Shown here piece by piece: positions 1 through 5,263 of a DNA stretch of 5,263 nt (positions are counted from its first letter, which is position 1; every line of letters begins with the position of its first letter). The stretch covers positions 1 through 5,263 of the forward strand of contig JAZSHF010000016.1 of NCBI GenBank assembly GCA_045533115.1, read 5' to 3'. Source of the DNA: Colimorpha_A sp045533115. Its GTDB lineage: Bacteria; Bacillota; Clostridia; Oscillospirales; CAG-272. A program made the position numbers and the translations under genes. Under the pieces are notes generated by a model. It saw only the letters and a program-made list of their open reading frames with translations. It was not told the DNA's origin and ran no database searches.

Positions 1-517
1 AATTTTTCTTTTCGATTTCCTCAAAGGTCGTGAGGTCGTCGAATATTTCGTTCGTCGTGCAGAGATATGCAACGTTTGAGCCCTCGATAAGGCTTTGGGG
101 AGTAACGTTGTTTTCCTTTATGTAGGTGTTGCACTGCTCCCAGATCGCCTCGGCGTTCTTCTCGTTTATCTCGAGAGTACAGCCGAAGAAGGTCTCAAGC
201 TCGACCTGTGACCAATGGTAGAGCGGGTTGCCGAAGGCAGTGCCGAGGGTACGGCAGTAAGCAAGGAACTTTTCCTTATTCGGCTTATTACCCGTTATGT
301 ACTCTTCGTCAACGCCGTAGTTTCTCATAAGACGCCACTTATAGTGGTCTCCCGAAAGCCAGATCTCGTAAAGATCCGAGAACTGCTTGTTTTCGAGGAT
401 CGCCTTTTCGGGAAGATGACAGTGATAGTCGAAAATCGGCATATCGGAGGCATATTCCTTGTAAAGCTTTTCTGCTGTCTTGGTAGTCAGCAAAAAGTTT
501 TCCTTAATATAGCTCAT
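1..517 (-). CDS. uxaC: Uronate isomerase (glucuronate/galacturonate isomerase), N-terminal 172 residues, cut by window edge
   Basis: Catalyses the cytoplasmic aldose-ketose isomerisation of D-galacturonate to D-tagaturonate (and D-glucuronate to D-fructuronate), the entry step of the pathway. The visible part starts at an ATG at 517 preceded by AAGGAG 7 nt upstream. Seen: the amidohydrolase-type HxH metal motif FDYHCHL (D30, H32, H34), the family block GDHYKWR (residues 56-62), and FGNPLYHW (95-102). These blocks identify UxaC rather than another amidohydrolase. The full protein is normally about 470 residues, so roughly 300 C-terminal residues, including the remaining active-site residues, lie beyond position 1. 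One oddity: the segment usually written CTTDDP in the family reads CTTNEIF (153-159) here. It is the third gene after uxaB and uxaA on the same strand, but is separated from uxaA by 140 bp with its own promoter. Identification is secure; whether the gene is intact cannot be judged from this window. Confidence 0.95.
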   Translation of the reverse strand, partial: MSYIKENFLLTTKTAEKLYKEYASDMPIFDYHCHLPEKAILENKQFSDLYEIWLSGDHYKWRLMRNYGVDEEYITGNKPNKEKFLAYCRTLGTAFGNPLYHWSQVELETFFGCTLEINEKNAEAIWEQCNTYIKENNVTPQSLIEGSNVAYLCTTNEIFDDLTTFEEIEKKN

Positions 518-544
518 AAATTATCTCCTTTATTTCGAGCAATC

Positions 545-607
545 GGTTGAAATTTCCGTACAATCCACTATATATTATTATAATTGAAAAGCACAGTTAT
601 TTCAACC
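545..607. repeat. 9-bp inverted repeat flanking the uxaC promoter (candidate operator pair)
   Basis: GGTTGAAAT at 545-553 and its exact reverse complement ATTTCAACC at 599-607 face each other with 45 bp between. The right arm contains the -35 hexamer of the uxaC promoter; the left arm lies about 17-25 bases downstream of the expected start site. The same 9-mer occurs a third time at 3579-3587 between uxaB and the AraC-family gene. The repeat is seen directly. That it binds a regulator, possibly the neighbouring AraC-family protein as a looped pair, is inference. Confidence 0.5.
577..605 (-). promoter_or_regulatory. sigma-A type promoter of uxaC
   Basis: Read on the minus strand, TTGAAA (600-605) is followed by a 17-bp spacer and TATAAT (577-582, a perfect -10). 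Transcription would start near 570, leaving a leader of about 50 nt before the uxaC ATG. The 140-bp gap after uxaA (518-657) holds no convincing intrinsic terminator, so uxaC could receive both read-through from uxaBA and its own transcript. Confidence 0.75.
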
Positions 608-657
608 TTTTTTTGGAAAGATTATGTATTTTTGTCGCTCAAATTTAACTTCTTGAC

Positions 658-2055
658 TTAAAGAGTTACGCCCTTCTTGTAGAAGGCGATTTCGCGGACA
701 GATTCGCTCTTGCAGGTATATTCGCCGTTTACCGTCTTTTTGACGAGGTCGTATAAGCCGTCGGCGTCCATATCGTGCGCGCTGAAATCTATCCAGGAGC
801 TCTTCTTCTTTGTAAGAGCCTCGTTCGTCGATATTTTCATCGTCGGAACGAAGGTTGAGAAGGGTGTACCGCGTCCCGTTGTGAAGAGAACGAGCTGACA
901 GCCCGATGCCGCAAGCGCAGTCGCGGCAATAAGGTCGTTGCCGGGCGCGTCAAGGACGGATAAACCCGTCTTCTTTATTCTCTCACCGTAGCCGAGAACG
1001 TCAACGATACATGAGCTTCCGCCCTTCTTTATACAGCCGAGCGATTTTTCTTCAAGCGTGGTAATTCCGCCTGCCTTATTTCCGGGGCTGGGGTTTTCGT
1101 ATACGGGGAAGCCGCGGTCTGTATAATACTTCTTGAAATCGACGATCATCTTCTTGTACGCCTCGTAGACCTCGCGGCTTTCACATCTGTCCATAAGGAG
1201 CTGCTCAGCTCCGAACATCTCGGGAACCTCGGTAAGCACCGTGCTTCCGCCTGCCGCAATAACGCGGTCGGAGAGGATACCGACGAGGGGATTTGCGGTT
1301 ATACCCGAAAATCCGTCGGAGCCGCCGCACTTAAGACCGATCTTAAGCTCGGAATAAGGACGCTCCTCGCGCTCGTACTTCTTCGCCTTTTCGGCAAATT
1401 TCTCAATTATGCCAAGACCGTAAGCCACGTCGTCCTCGACGTCCTGACAGTTGAAATATTCGATGTTGTCACGGTTAAAGGGCGCAAGATATTCCTTCAT
1501 TCCGTTAAGACCGTTATTTTCGCATCCGAGACCGACGATAAGAACGAAGGCGGCATTCGGATTGAGCGCGATGGCACAAAGAAGCTTTTTGATGTTCTCG
1601 TTGTCGTCGCCGAGCTGCGAGCAGCCGAACTGATGAGTAAAGGTATAGATACCGTCAAGAGTACCGCCGACAAGCTTCTGCGCCTCTTCACAGATCTGAA
1701 TACATATCTGATTTACACAACCGACCGTCGGGATAATATATATCTCGTTACGGATACCCGTTTCGCCGTAGGGACGGCGGTAACCCATAAAGGTATCGCT
1801 TCCTTCTCCCTTGGGGCATTCGATGGGATTGTAGCTGTACTCCATATCCTCGTCGAGATGTGAGCGGACGTTATGGCTGTGTACCCATTCGCCCTCCTTG
1901 ATGTCCTCGGTCGCGCGGCCGATTATCTCGCCGTATTTTATTACCGTTTCACCCTTGCCAATGTCACGGCGGGCAAACTTATGTCCTTTTGCTATTCTGC
2001 CGTCCTCAAGGGAAACGGCAACGTTATCCTTTTCGTTTATGACGAGCGTTTTCAT
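658..2055 (-). CDS. uxaA: Altronate dehydratase (altronate hydrolase)
   Basis: Removes water from D-altronate to give 2-keto-3-deoxy-D-gluconate in the cytoplasm; family members are iron-dependent. At 465 residues it is full length (family members are close to 490-500). Residues 1 to about 70 form the small N-terminal SAF-type domain; the rest is the galactarate/altronate dehydratase catalytic region. Visible family blocks: GIRNEIYIIPTVGCVN (100-115), THQFGCSQLGDD (140-151), GLGCENN (175-181), KCGGSDGFSGITANPLVG (242-259), EVPEMFGAE (276-284), APGND (370-374) and FTTGRGTPFS (391-400). Conserved cysteines in these blocks are present. The ATG overlaps the uxaB stop as ATGA (4 nt), so the two are almost surely co-transcribed and translationally coupled; a partial SD (GGGTGA) lies in the 3' end of uxaB. 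Galactarate dehydratase (GarD) is a relative, but the uxaB and uxaC neighbours favour altronate as substrate. Confidence 0.95.
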   Translation of the reverse strand: MKTLVINEKDNVAVSLEDGRIAKGHKFARRDIGKGETVIKYGEIIGRATEDIKEGEWVHSHNVRSHLDEDMEYSYNPIECPKGEGSDTFMGYRRPYGETGIRNEIYIIPTVGCVNQICIQICEEAQKLVGGTLDGIYTFTHQFGCSQLGDDNENIKKLLCAIALNPNAAFVLIVGLGCENNGLNGMKEYLAPFNRDNIEYFNCQDVEDDVAYGLGIIEKFAEKAKKYEREERPYSELKIGLKCGGSDGFSGITANPLVGILSDRVIAAGGSTVLTEVPEMFGAEQLLMDRCESREVYEAYKKMIVDFKKYYTDRGFPVYENPSPGNKAGGITTLEEKSLGCIKKGGSSCIVDVLGYGERIKKTGLSVLDAPGNDLIAATALAASGCQLVLFTTGRGTPFSTFVPTMKISTNEALTKKKSSWIDFSAHDMDADGLYDLVKKTVNGEYTCKSESVREIAFYKKGVTL

Positions 2056-3425
2056 AACAAGCTCTCACCCTTTTCAAGACGTCCGATATACTCCTTCACC
2101 GTATCGAGGAAGCCGTTATAAGCCGTCAGATCCTCGCCCCATACGCTCTCGTCTTTCATAAAGGCTTCAACGCTTCCGCCGTTCGCAAAATAGGTAAGAT
2201 ACGGCTTATCGTCGATGACCTCAATCTTTCTTGACGGGAGCTCGGAGATGAACTTTCCGTCCTGCTCGCTTATGGAACGGTAGAGCTGCATAAGATATGC
2301 AAAGCCCTTCGTCATATTCGGTGCGACAGAGCCGTACTTTTCATAATAATCCTTGAACGACGGCAGATTTCTCGCTTTCCATTTTGAAATGCTGTTAAGC
2401 GCGATAGAGGTGAGCTGATGGTTAAGATAGGGATTTGCGAAGCGGTCAAGGACGCTGTCGGCAAATTCCTTCGTCGCGTTTATGTCGCTTGACACGAACG
2501 GAACGATCTCGTTTTCAAGCGTTTCAAGAAGGAATTTGCGGAGCTTTTCGTTTACCATACAGTCGTAAACGGTGTGCTCGCCTTCCCAAAGACCTGCGGG
2601 GACGAGGTTGGTATGGCTTCCGTTAAGCACGCGAACCTTGCGCTTCTTGTAATATCCGATATTGCTCGTCAGAACGACCTCGATATTGTGCTTGCCTTCC
2701 TTAATATAATCGGCAATATCTCCCTTGTTTTCGATAGCCCAAAGTCCGAACGGCTCGCCTATCGTAACAAGTGCGTCCTCTTCGCCGATAAGCGCGGCAA
2801 GACGCTCCTTCGTTTCTACGTCTCGGGGATAACCCGAAACGATACGGTCAACGAGGGTGTTACAGTAATAGTTCTGCTCGTTATTCCATATCTTAAACGC
2901 TTCGGGCAGATTCCAGAGTTCAATATAGCGGTCGACGCAATCGCGTAAAACGTCGGCGTTATTGTCTATGAGCTCAACGGGGAGAAGATAAACTCCGCTA
3001 AGACCCGCCTGAAAGCGTTCAAGCAAAAATTTGGTAAGCTTCGCAGGATAGGTTATATTATCAAAGCCGTCCATACTATCGTTTTCATTAAAGCAAATAC
3101 CTGCTTCGGTAGTATTCGAAACTATGATCTTGAGCTCGGGATCACGCGCGAGCGCATAATAGGGATCGGGGTCTTCAAAGGGCGAAATGACCTTGTCAAG
3201 CACCTCGATCTTATATACGTCCTCAACGCTCTTTCCGTCCTTGCTTCCGCGAAGAACGGTATGGTATACGTTGTTCTGCTTATCAAAATCGGAAAGGTCG
3301 CCCATCGGTATCGGCTTGACGATCGTAACGGAGTATTCTCCTCCTTCCTGATTCAACGTGTTGAAATAAGTGTCGGCAAAGGCACGCAGAAAATTGCCCT
3401 GACCATATTGAAGAATTTTTATCAT
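2052..3425 (-). CDS. uxaB: Tagaturonate reductase (altronate oxidoreductase), mannitol dehydrogenase family
   Basis: Reduces D-tagaturonate to D-altronate with NADH in the cytoplasm. The 457-residue protein is a full-length long-chain polyol dehydrogenase. An N-terminal Rossmann domain opens with ILQYGQGNFLRAF (residues 4-16), followed by SNTTEAG (103-109) and PVELIDNNADVL (149-160). The C-terminal catalytic domain carries the KxxxxNxxH signature (K263, N268, H271) inside KVRVLNGSH, and an FANPYLNHQL block near 329-338. I chose the ATG at 3425 because GGTGAT, which matches the anti-SD, sits just upstream and because the family begins right before the glycine-rich loop. The in-frame ATG at 3440 would add five residues (MDGDN) and has only a distant AAGG. 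It is the first gene of the operon and overlaps uxaA by 4 nt. Fructuronate reductase (UxuB) and mannitol dehydrogenase are relatives; pairing with uxaA supports UxaB. Confidence 0.92.
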   Translation of the reverse strand: MIKILQYGQGNFLRAFADTYFNTLNQEGGEYSVTIVKPIPMGDLSDFDKQNNVYHTVLRGSKDGKSVEDVYKIEVLDKVISPFEDPDPYYALARDPELKIIVSNTTEAGICFNENDSMDGFDNITYPAKLTKFLLERFQAGLSGVYLLPVELIDNNADVLRDCVDRYIELWNLPEAFKIWNNEQNYYCNTLVDRIVSGYPRDVETKERLAALIGEEDALVTIGEPFGLWAIENKGDIADYIKEGKHNIEVVLTSNIGYYKKRKVRVLNGSHTNLVPAGLWEGEHTVYDCMVNEKLRKFLLETLENEIVPFVSSDINATKEFADSVLDRFANPYLNHQLTSIALNSISKWKARNLPSFKDYYEKYGSVAPNMTKGFAYLMQLYRSISEQDGKFISELPSRKIEVIDDKPYLTYFANGGSVEAFMKDESVWGEDLTAYNGFLDTVKEYIGRLEKGESLL

Positions 3426-3428
3426 ATT

Positions 3429-3434
3429 ATCACC
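3429..3434 (-). promoter_or_regulatory. Ribosome binding site deciding the uxaB start
   Basis: GGTGAT on the minus strand complements the 16S 3' end and ends 3 nt before the ATG at 3425, placing its GG seven bases from the start when aligned to the usual AGGAGGTGAT. It favours the 3425 start over the ATG at 3440, which would put this site inside the coding region. Confidence 0.55.
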
Positions 3435-3481
3435 ATCCATATTGATTTTTTGACCTTCAATTTATCTGCTGTTCTCAAAAC

Positions 3482-3496
3482 CTTCCCGCAGGGAAG
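3482..3496. repeat. Perfect 6-bp palindrome in the uxaB leader (hairpin or operator)
   Basis: CTTCCC and GGGAAG are separated by three bases (GCA on the plus strand). With the uxaB start site expected near 3507, the element lies at about +12 to +26 of the transcript and could form a GC-rich hairpin with a 3-nt loop at the mRNA 5' end. It has no U-run after it on the minus strand, so it is not an intrinsic terminator. Either a 5' stabilising hairpin or a protein operator at that position is possible. Confidence 0.45.
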
Positions 3497-3513
3497 AATA
3501 TCTTGATAAATCA

Positions 3514-3541
3514 ATTATATCAAAAAATCATTGACAATCAA
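3514..3541 (-). promoter_or_regulatory. sigma-A type promoter of uxaBA
   Basis: On the minus strand TTGATT (3536-3541), a 16-bp spacer and a perfect TATAAT (3514-3519) precede uxaB. The expected start near 3507 gives a leader of about 80 nt. The -35 is weaker than consensus and the spacer one base short, which fits a promoter that needs an activator. Its -35 touches the -35 of the divergent AraC-family gene. Confidence 0.65.
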
Positions 3542-3559
3542 TACAAAATATGCTAAAAT
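3531..3559 (+). promoter_or_regulatory. Promoter of the AraC-family regulator gene
   Basis: TTGACA (3531-3536, perfect -35), a 17-bp spacer and TAAAAT (3554-3559) preceded by TGC (extended -10). Transcription would begin near 3566, about 46 nt before the ATG at 3612. The presence of this promoter argues strongly against the in-frame TTG at 3531 being a translation start. Confidence 0.75.
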
Positions 3560-3571
3560 ATCGCCAAAATA
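3545..3571. repeat. Three AAAATA repeats at helical spacing in the divergent control region
   Basis: AAAATA occurs at 3545-3550, 3555-3560 and 3566-3571, at steps of 10 and 11 bp, so all three lie on the same face of the helix. They occupy about -38 to -64 relative to the uxaB start, just upstream of its -35, where UP elements or activator direct repeats normally lie, and they cover the -10 of the regulator gene. The function is inferred from position only. Confidence 0.4.
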
Positions 3572-3578
3572 CATAAAT

Positions 3579-3587
3579 ATTTCAACC
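3579..3587. promoter_or_regulatory. Third copy of the ATTTCAACC motif (candidate operator)
   Basis: Identical over 9 bp (10 bp, with a leading T, against the copy at 598-607) to the two arms that flank the uxaC promoter. It lies about 72-80 bp upstream of the expected uxaB start and in the 5' leader of the regulator gene. Sharing by two control regions of the same pathway suggests a common DNA-binding protein; this is inference. Confidence 0.45.
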
Positions 3588-3598
3588 ACATTTGTAAA

Positions 3599-3603
3599 AA
3601 GGA
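3599..3603 (+). promoter_or_regulatory. Ribosome binding site deciding the regulator start
   Basis: AAGGA lies 8 nt before the ATG at 3612. It supports that ATG as the start rather than the upstream TTG at 3531, which falls inside the promoter -35. Confidence 0.7.
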
Positions 3604-3611
3604 AAACCACA

Positions 3612-4409
3612 ATGCAGCGTTTTTTTGAAATAGAGGAAATAGCAAAATCGGCTCCCTGGAATATGAACGGACTTCATTCCCACCCGCACTATGAAATATA
3701 TTATCTCAAAAAGGGAACGAGAGAATATTTCTTTACAAACACGTCTTACCACATCGAAGCACCCTGTCTGATAATAGTTCCGCCGTACACGATGCACATG
3801 ACGGAGGGGGGGCCCTTTGAAAGAATAAACATTGACGTCGCCGAGGACTTTCTGAACGAATATCAAAGAGTCATTCTCGCCGAGAAATCGACGAAGATTC
3901 TGAAGCCGTCTGACGAGCAGGCAAGAGAGCTCGGCGGTCTTTTTAAGGAAATGATCGAAACGGACCGCCACTCAAAGTACACGGACGACATTCTTAACTT
4001 GCTCTTTGCCTACGCACTGCACGTTATGAGCAAAATAGAGTCGCCTGATATGGACGCTATAACATTCGAGAAAAGCTATATCCCGCCGCTCGTTCTGAAG
4101 GCAGTCAACTATCTTAACGTAAGCTACGGCGAGAACCACACTCTCGACAGTCTGTCAAAACGCTTCTTCGTGTCCAAGGCAACGTTGATATATAACTTCA
4201 ACAAGTATCTTCATTGTCCGCCGATGGATTATCTACTGATGCTCCGTTTGAGCAAGGCGAAGGAAAGGCTTATGAACACCGATGAGAGCATTAAGGAAAT
4301 ATCAGAAAGCTGCGGCTTCTCATCTCCCAATTATTTCAGTCTTATCTTTAAGCGCAAGGAAAACATTTCACCCGGGAATTACAGAAAATATCAGAATGCA
4401 AAGAAATGA
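3612..4409 (+). CDS. AraC/XylS-family transcriptional regulator with N-terminal cupin domain
   Basis: A 265-residue DNA-binding regulator, a typical length for the family. Residues about 15-75 form the AraC-type cupin sensor: HSHPHYEIYYLKKG (22-35) is the usual opening strand pair, and IVPPYTMHM (55-63) the later His-containing strand. Residues about 160-262 form the double helix-turn-helix: HTH1 around LDSLSKRFFVSKATLIYNF (178-196), HTH2 around IKEISESCGFSSPNYFS (227-243), then IFKRKENISPGNYRK to 259. No signal peptide or membrane segment is seen. The start is the ATG at 3612 with AAGGA ahead; an in-frame TTG 27 codons upstream overlaps the promoter and is rejected. It is divergent from uxaBA with overlapping -35 boxes, the classic arrangement of a local regulator, so it probably controls the hexuronate genes in response to a sugar acid. 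Ligand and sign of regulation cannot be read from sequence. A run of seven G (3806-3812) lies within the cupin coding region; the frame is intact. Confidence 0.92.
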   Translation: MQRFFEIEEIAKSAPWNMNGLHSHPHYEIYYLKKGTREYFFTNTSYHIEAPCLIIVPPYTMHMTEGGPFERINIDVAEDFLNEYQRVILAEKSTKILKPSDEQARELGGLFKEMIETDRHSKYTDDILNLLFAYALHVMSKIESPDMDAITFEKSYIPPLVLKAVNYLNVSYGENHTLDSLSKRFFVSKATLIYNFNKYLHCPPMDYLLMLRLSKAKERLMNTDESIKEISESCGFSSPNYFSLIFKRKENISPGNYRKYQNAKK

Positions 4410-4433
4410 AAAAACACCCCTCGGGGTGTTTTT
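4410..4433 (+). terminator. Intrinsic terminator of the regulator gene
   Basis: AAAAACACCC (4410-4419) pairs with GGGTGTTTTT (4424-4433) around a CTCG tetraloop; the GC core is CACCC/GGGTG and the right arm ends in a T-run. It begins on the base after the TGA (4407-4409). The A-run on the left gives a T-run on the other strand too, so it could act in both directions, although the next gene runs the same way. It separates the regulator from the membrane-protein gene. Confidence 0.9.
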
Positions 4434-4488
4434 CTCTTCTTTCCGCGTCATCTGATCAAAATTTGTCAATCATAATATCACGTTATTT

Positions 4489-4517
4489 TTGACATTTTCA
4501 CGAAAAATTGCTATAAT
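4489..4517 (+). promoter_or_regulatory. Full-consensus sigma-A promoter of the TVP38-family gene
   Basis: TTGACA (4489-4494), exactly 17 bp, TATAAT (4512-4517), with a TG dinucleotide one base before the -10 (extended -10). Start expected near 4524, giving a leader of only about 18 nt that holds just the ribosome binding site. Every promoter position matches consensus. Confidence 0.88.
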
Positions 4518-4541
4518 GAGTAAAAAGAAACGGAGGCGAGT

Positions 4542-5237
4542 ATGGAAAACAAGAAAAACCCGATCATAAGCGGTAGAAGCCTGTATCTCATAATATCGCT
4601 TTTGGTGCTCGTCGCTCTTCTGACGCTCGGAACGCTGGCTATCGGTCCGAAGATAGTGAACGCCGCGCGCGATCCCGAAAAGCTCCGAAGCGAGCTTGGC
4701 GGAAGCGGCATAAAAAGCCAAGCGATATTCGTTGCAATACAGTTTTTGCAGGTTTTGTTCGCATTCATACCCGGTGAGCTCGTCGAGCTTGCCGCGGGCT
4801 ATATATACGGCCCGTTTCTCGGAACGGTACTTTGCCTTATCGGAGTGCTCCCGGCGACCTGCCTCATTTTCGGTCTTACCAAGCTGCTCGGACGCAAGTT
4901 CACGGAAATAACTCTCGACGAAAAGGACTTAAAAAAATTCAGCTTCTTAAACGACGAAAAGAAGCTGACAACAGCCCTCTTCCTGCTCTATTTGTTCCCC
5001 GGAACGCCAAAGGACGTTATGACTTATTTTGCGGGAATTACGAAAATAAAGCTTATCCCGTTCCTCTTAATAAGCGTATTTTGCCGAACCCCCTCGATCC
5101 TGACCTCGACCCTCGCAGGTGCCGCCATCGGCGAAAACAAATTCGCCCTATCACTTGTGATCTTCGGTGTAACGGGCGTTACGGTGCTTTTCGGCTGGAT
5201 AATGTTCAGGTATATTTCAAAGAAGAAAGAGCAATAA
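4542..5237 (+). CDS. TVP38/TMEM64-family (DedA/VTT superfamily) integral membrane protein
   Basis: A 231-residue polytopic inner-membrane protein. A hydrophobic helix at about 13-35 is followed by a polar stretch (40-58) and then the VTT core. That core holds FIPGELVELAAGYIYG (75-90) running into a hydrophobic segment to about 115, a charged loop (118-141), LFPGTPKDVMTYFAG (151-165), RTPSILTSTLAG (182-193) and a last helix at about 203-224 ending in a basic tail. The paired proline/glycine re-entrant motifs are the family hallmark. Bacterial relatives in the superfamily are linked to lipid translocation or membrane homeostasis, and eukaryotic ones (TMEM41B, VMP1) scramble phospholipids; the substrate here is unknown. 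The ATG at 4542 has GGAGG 5 nt upstream. It is a stand-alone unit after a terminator, with its own promoter; no functional tie to the hexuronate genes is evident. Membership of the family is well supported, the specific role is not. Confidence 0.88.
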   Translation: MENKKNPIISGRSLYLIISLLVLVALLTLGTLAIGPKIVNAARDPEKLRSELGGSGIKSQAIFVAIQFLQVLFAFIPGELVELAAGYIYGPFLGTVLCLIGVLPATCLIFGLTKLLGRKFTEITLDEKDLKKFSFLNDEKKLTTALFLLYLFPGTPKDVMTYFAGITKIKLIPFLLISVFCRTPSILTSTLAGAAIGENKFALSLVIFGVTGVTVLFGWIMFRYISKKKEQ

Positions 5238-5263
5238 CGGCAAGCAAAATACCCGAAAACGGC

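Noticed and set aside
545..565. Catabolite (cre) site near the uxaC promoter
   Set aside because: The stretch has partial symmetry around GAAATTTC but does not fit the cre consensus with its central CG and spacing.
608..657. Possible terminator after uxaA
   Set aside because: Only weak AT pairing is visible on the minus strand and no GC-rich stem followed by a T-run, so no terminator is called.
1451..2161. Several plus-strand open frames opposite uxaA and the end of uxaB, and one opposite uxaC (215-550)
   Set aside because: They lie antisense to clearly conserved genes, overlap each other, lack SD sites and have no recognisable protein features.
3426..3440. Upstream ATG for UxaB adding five residues
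   Set aside because: Its only SD candidate (AAGG) is about 13 nt away, while GGTGAT fits the ATG at 3425 and the protein family begins there. The difference is minor and not excluded.
3503..3541. Cluster of TTGAT/ATCAA half-sites (TTGATAAATCAA and neighbours) over the uxaB promoter
   Set aside because: The 5-mers are expected often in such AT-rich DNA, their spacing is irregular, and several are parts of the promoter boxes.
3531..3611. In-frame TTG extension of the AraC-family protein by 27 codons
   Set aside because: The TTG is the -35 box of a good promoter, the expected transcript begins after it, and the ATG at 3612 has a proper SD. The extra residues also lack family character.
4464..4494. 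TGTCAA / TTGACA inverted repeat upstream of the TVP38-family gene
   Set aside because: The arms are only 6 bp with a 19-bp gap, and one arm is simply the -35 box. The other arm has no matching -10 on the minus strand, so chance is a sufficient explanation.
4470..4768. Minus-strand open frames opposite the start of the TVP38-family gene
   Set aside because: They run through its promoter and signature coding sequence, with no family features; they are shadows of a GC-rich codon pattern.

Overview
The window looks like chromosomal DNA from a Gram-positive anaerobe of the Clostridia, probably an uncultured gut or rumen member. This is inferred from moderate GC with AT-rich intergenic spaces, good Shine-Dalgarno sequences, clear sigma-A type promoters, and a pectin-sugar catabolic operon of the kind found in plant-fibre degraders. 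Species cannot be fixed from the sequence alone.

Layout: positions 1-3425 hold three minus-strand genes of hexuronate (galacturonate) catabolism, read from right to left. They are uxaB (tagaturonate reductase, 2052-3425), uxaA (altronate dehydratase, 658-2055, overlapping uxaB by 4 nt as ATGA) and the first 172 codons of uxaC (uronate isomerase, 517 down to the window edge). The three enzymes make one route: D-galacturonate to D-tagaturonate (UxaC), to D-altronate (UxaB), to 2-keto-3-deoxy-D-gluconate (UxaA). The KDG kinase and aldolase steps are not in the window. The 140-bp gap between uxaA and uxaC carries its own strong-looking promoter for uxaC, flanked by a 9-bp inverted repeat.

Positions 3426-3611 are a compact divergent control region. 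The uxaB promoter (minus) and the promoter of an AraC-family regulator (plus) share their -35 area. Around them lie a short palindrome in the uxaB leader, three AAAATA repeats at 10-11 bp steps, and a 9-mer (ATTTCAACC) that also occurs twice at the uxaC promoter. The AraC-family regulator (3612-4409, plus) ends directly in an intrinsic terminator (4410-4433). The simplest reading, which is inference, is a local regulon: the AraC protein senses a hexuronate or pathway intermediate and controls uxaBA and uxaC through shared sites.

Positions 4434-5237 are a separate unit: a consensus extended -10 promoter (TTGACA-17-TATAAT) driving a TVP38/TMEM64 (DedA/VTT superfamily) membrane protein, with no evident link to hexuronate metabolism. 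The last 26 bases (5238-5263) hold nothing I can assign. No RNA genes, mobile elements, CRISPR arrays or pseudogenes were seen. Apart from the control regions, the window is conventional; the points most worth a second look are the unusual regulator class for this pathway and the shared operator candidates.
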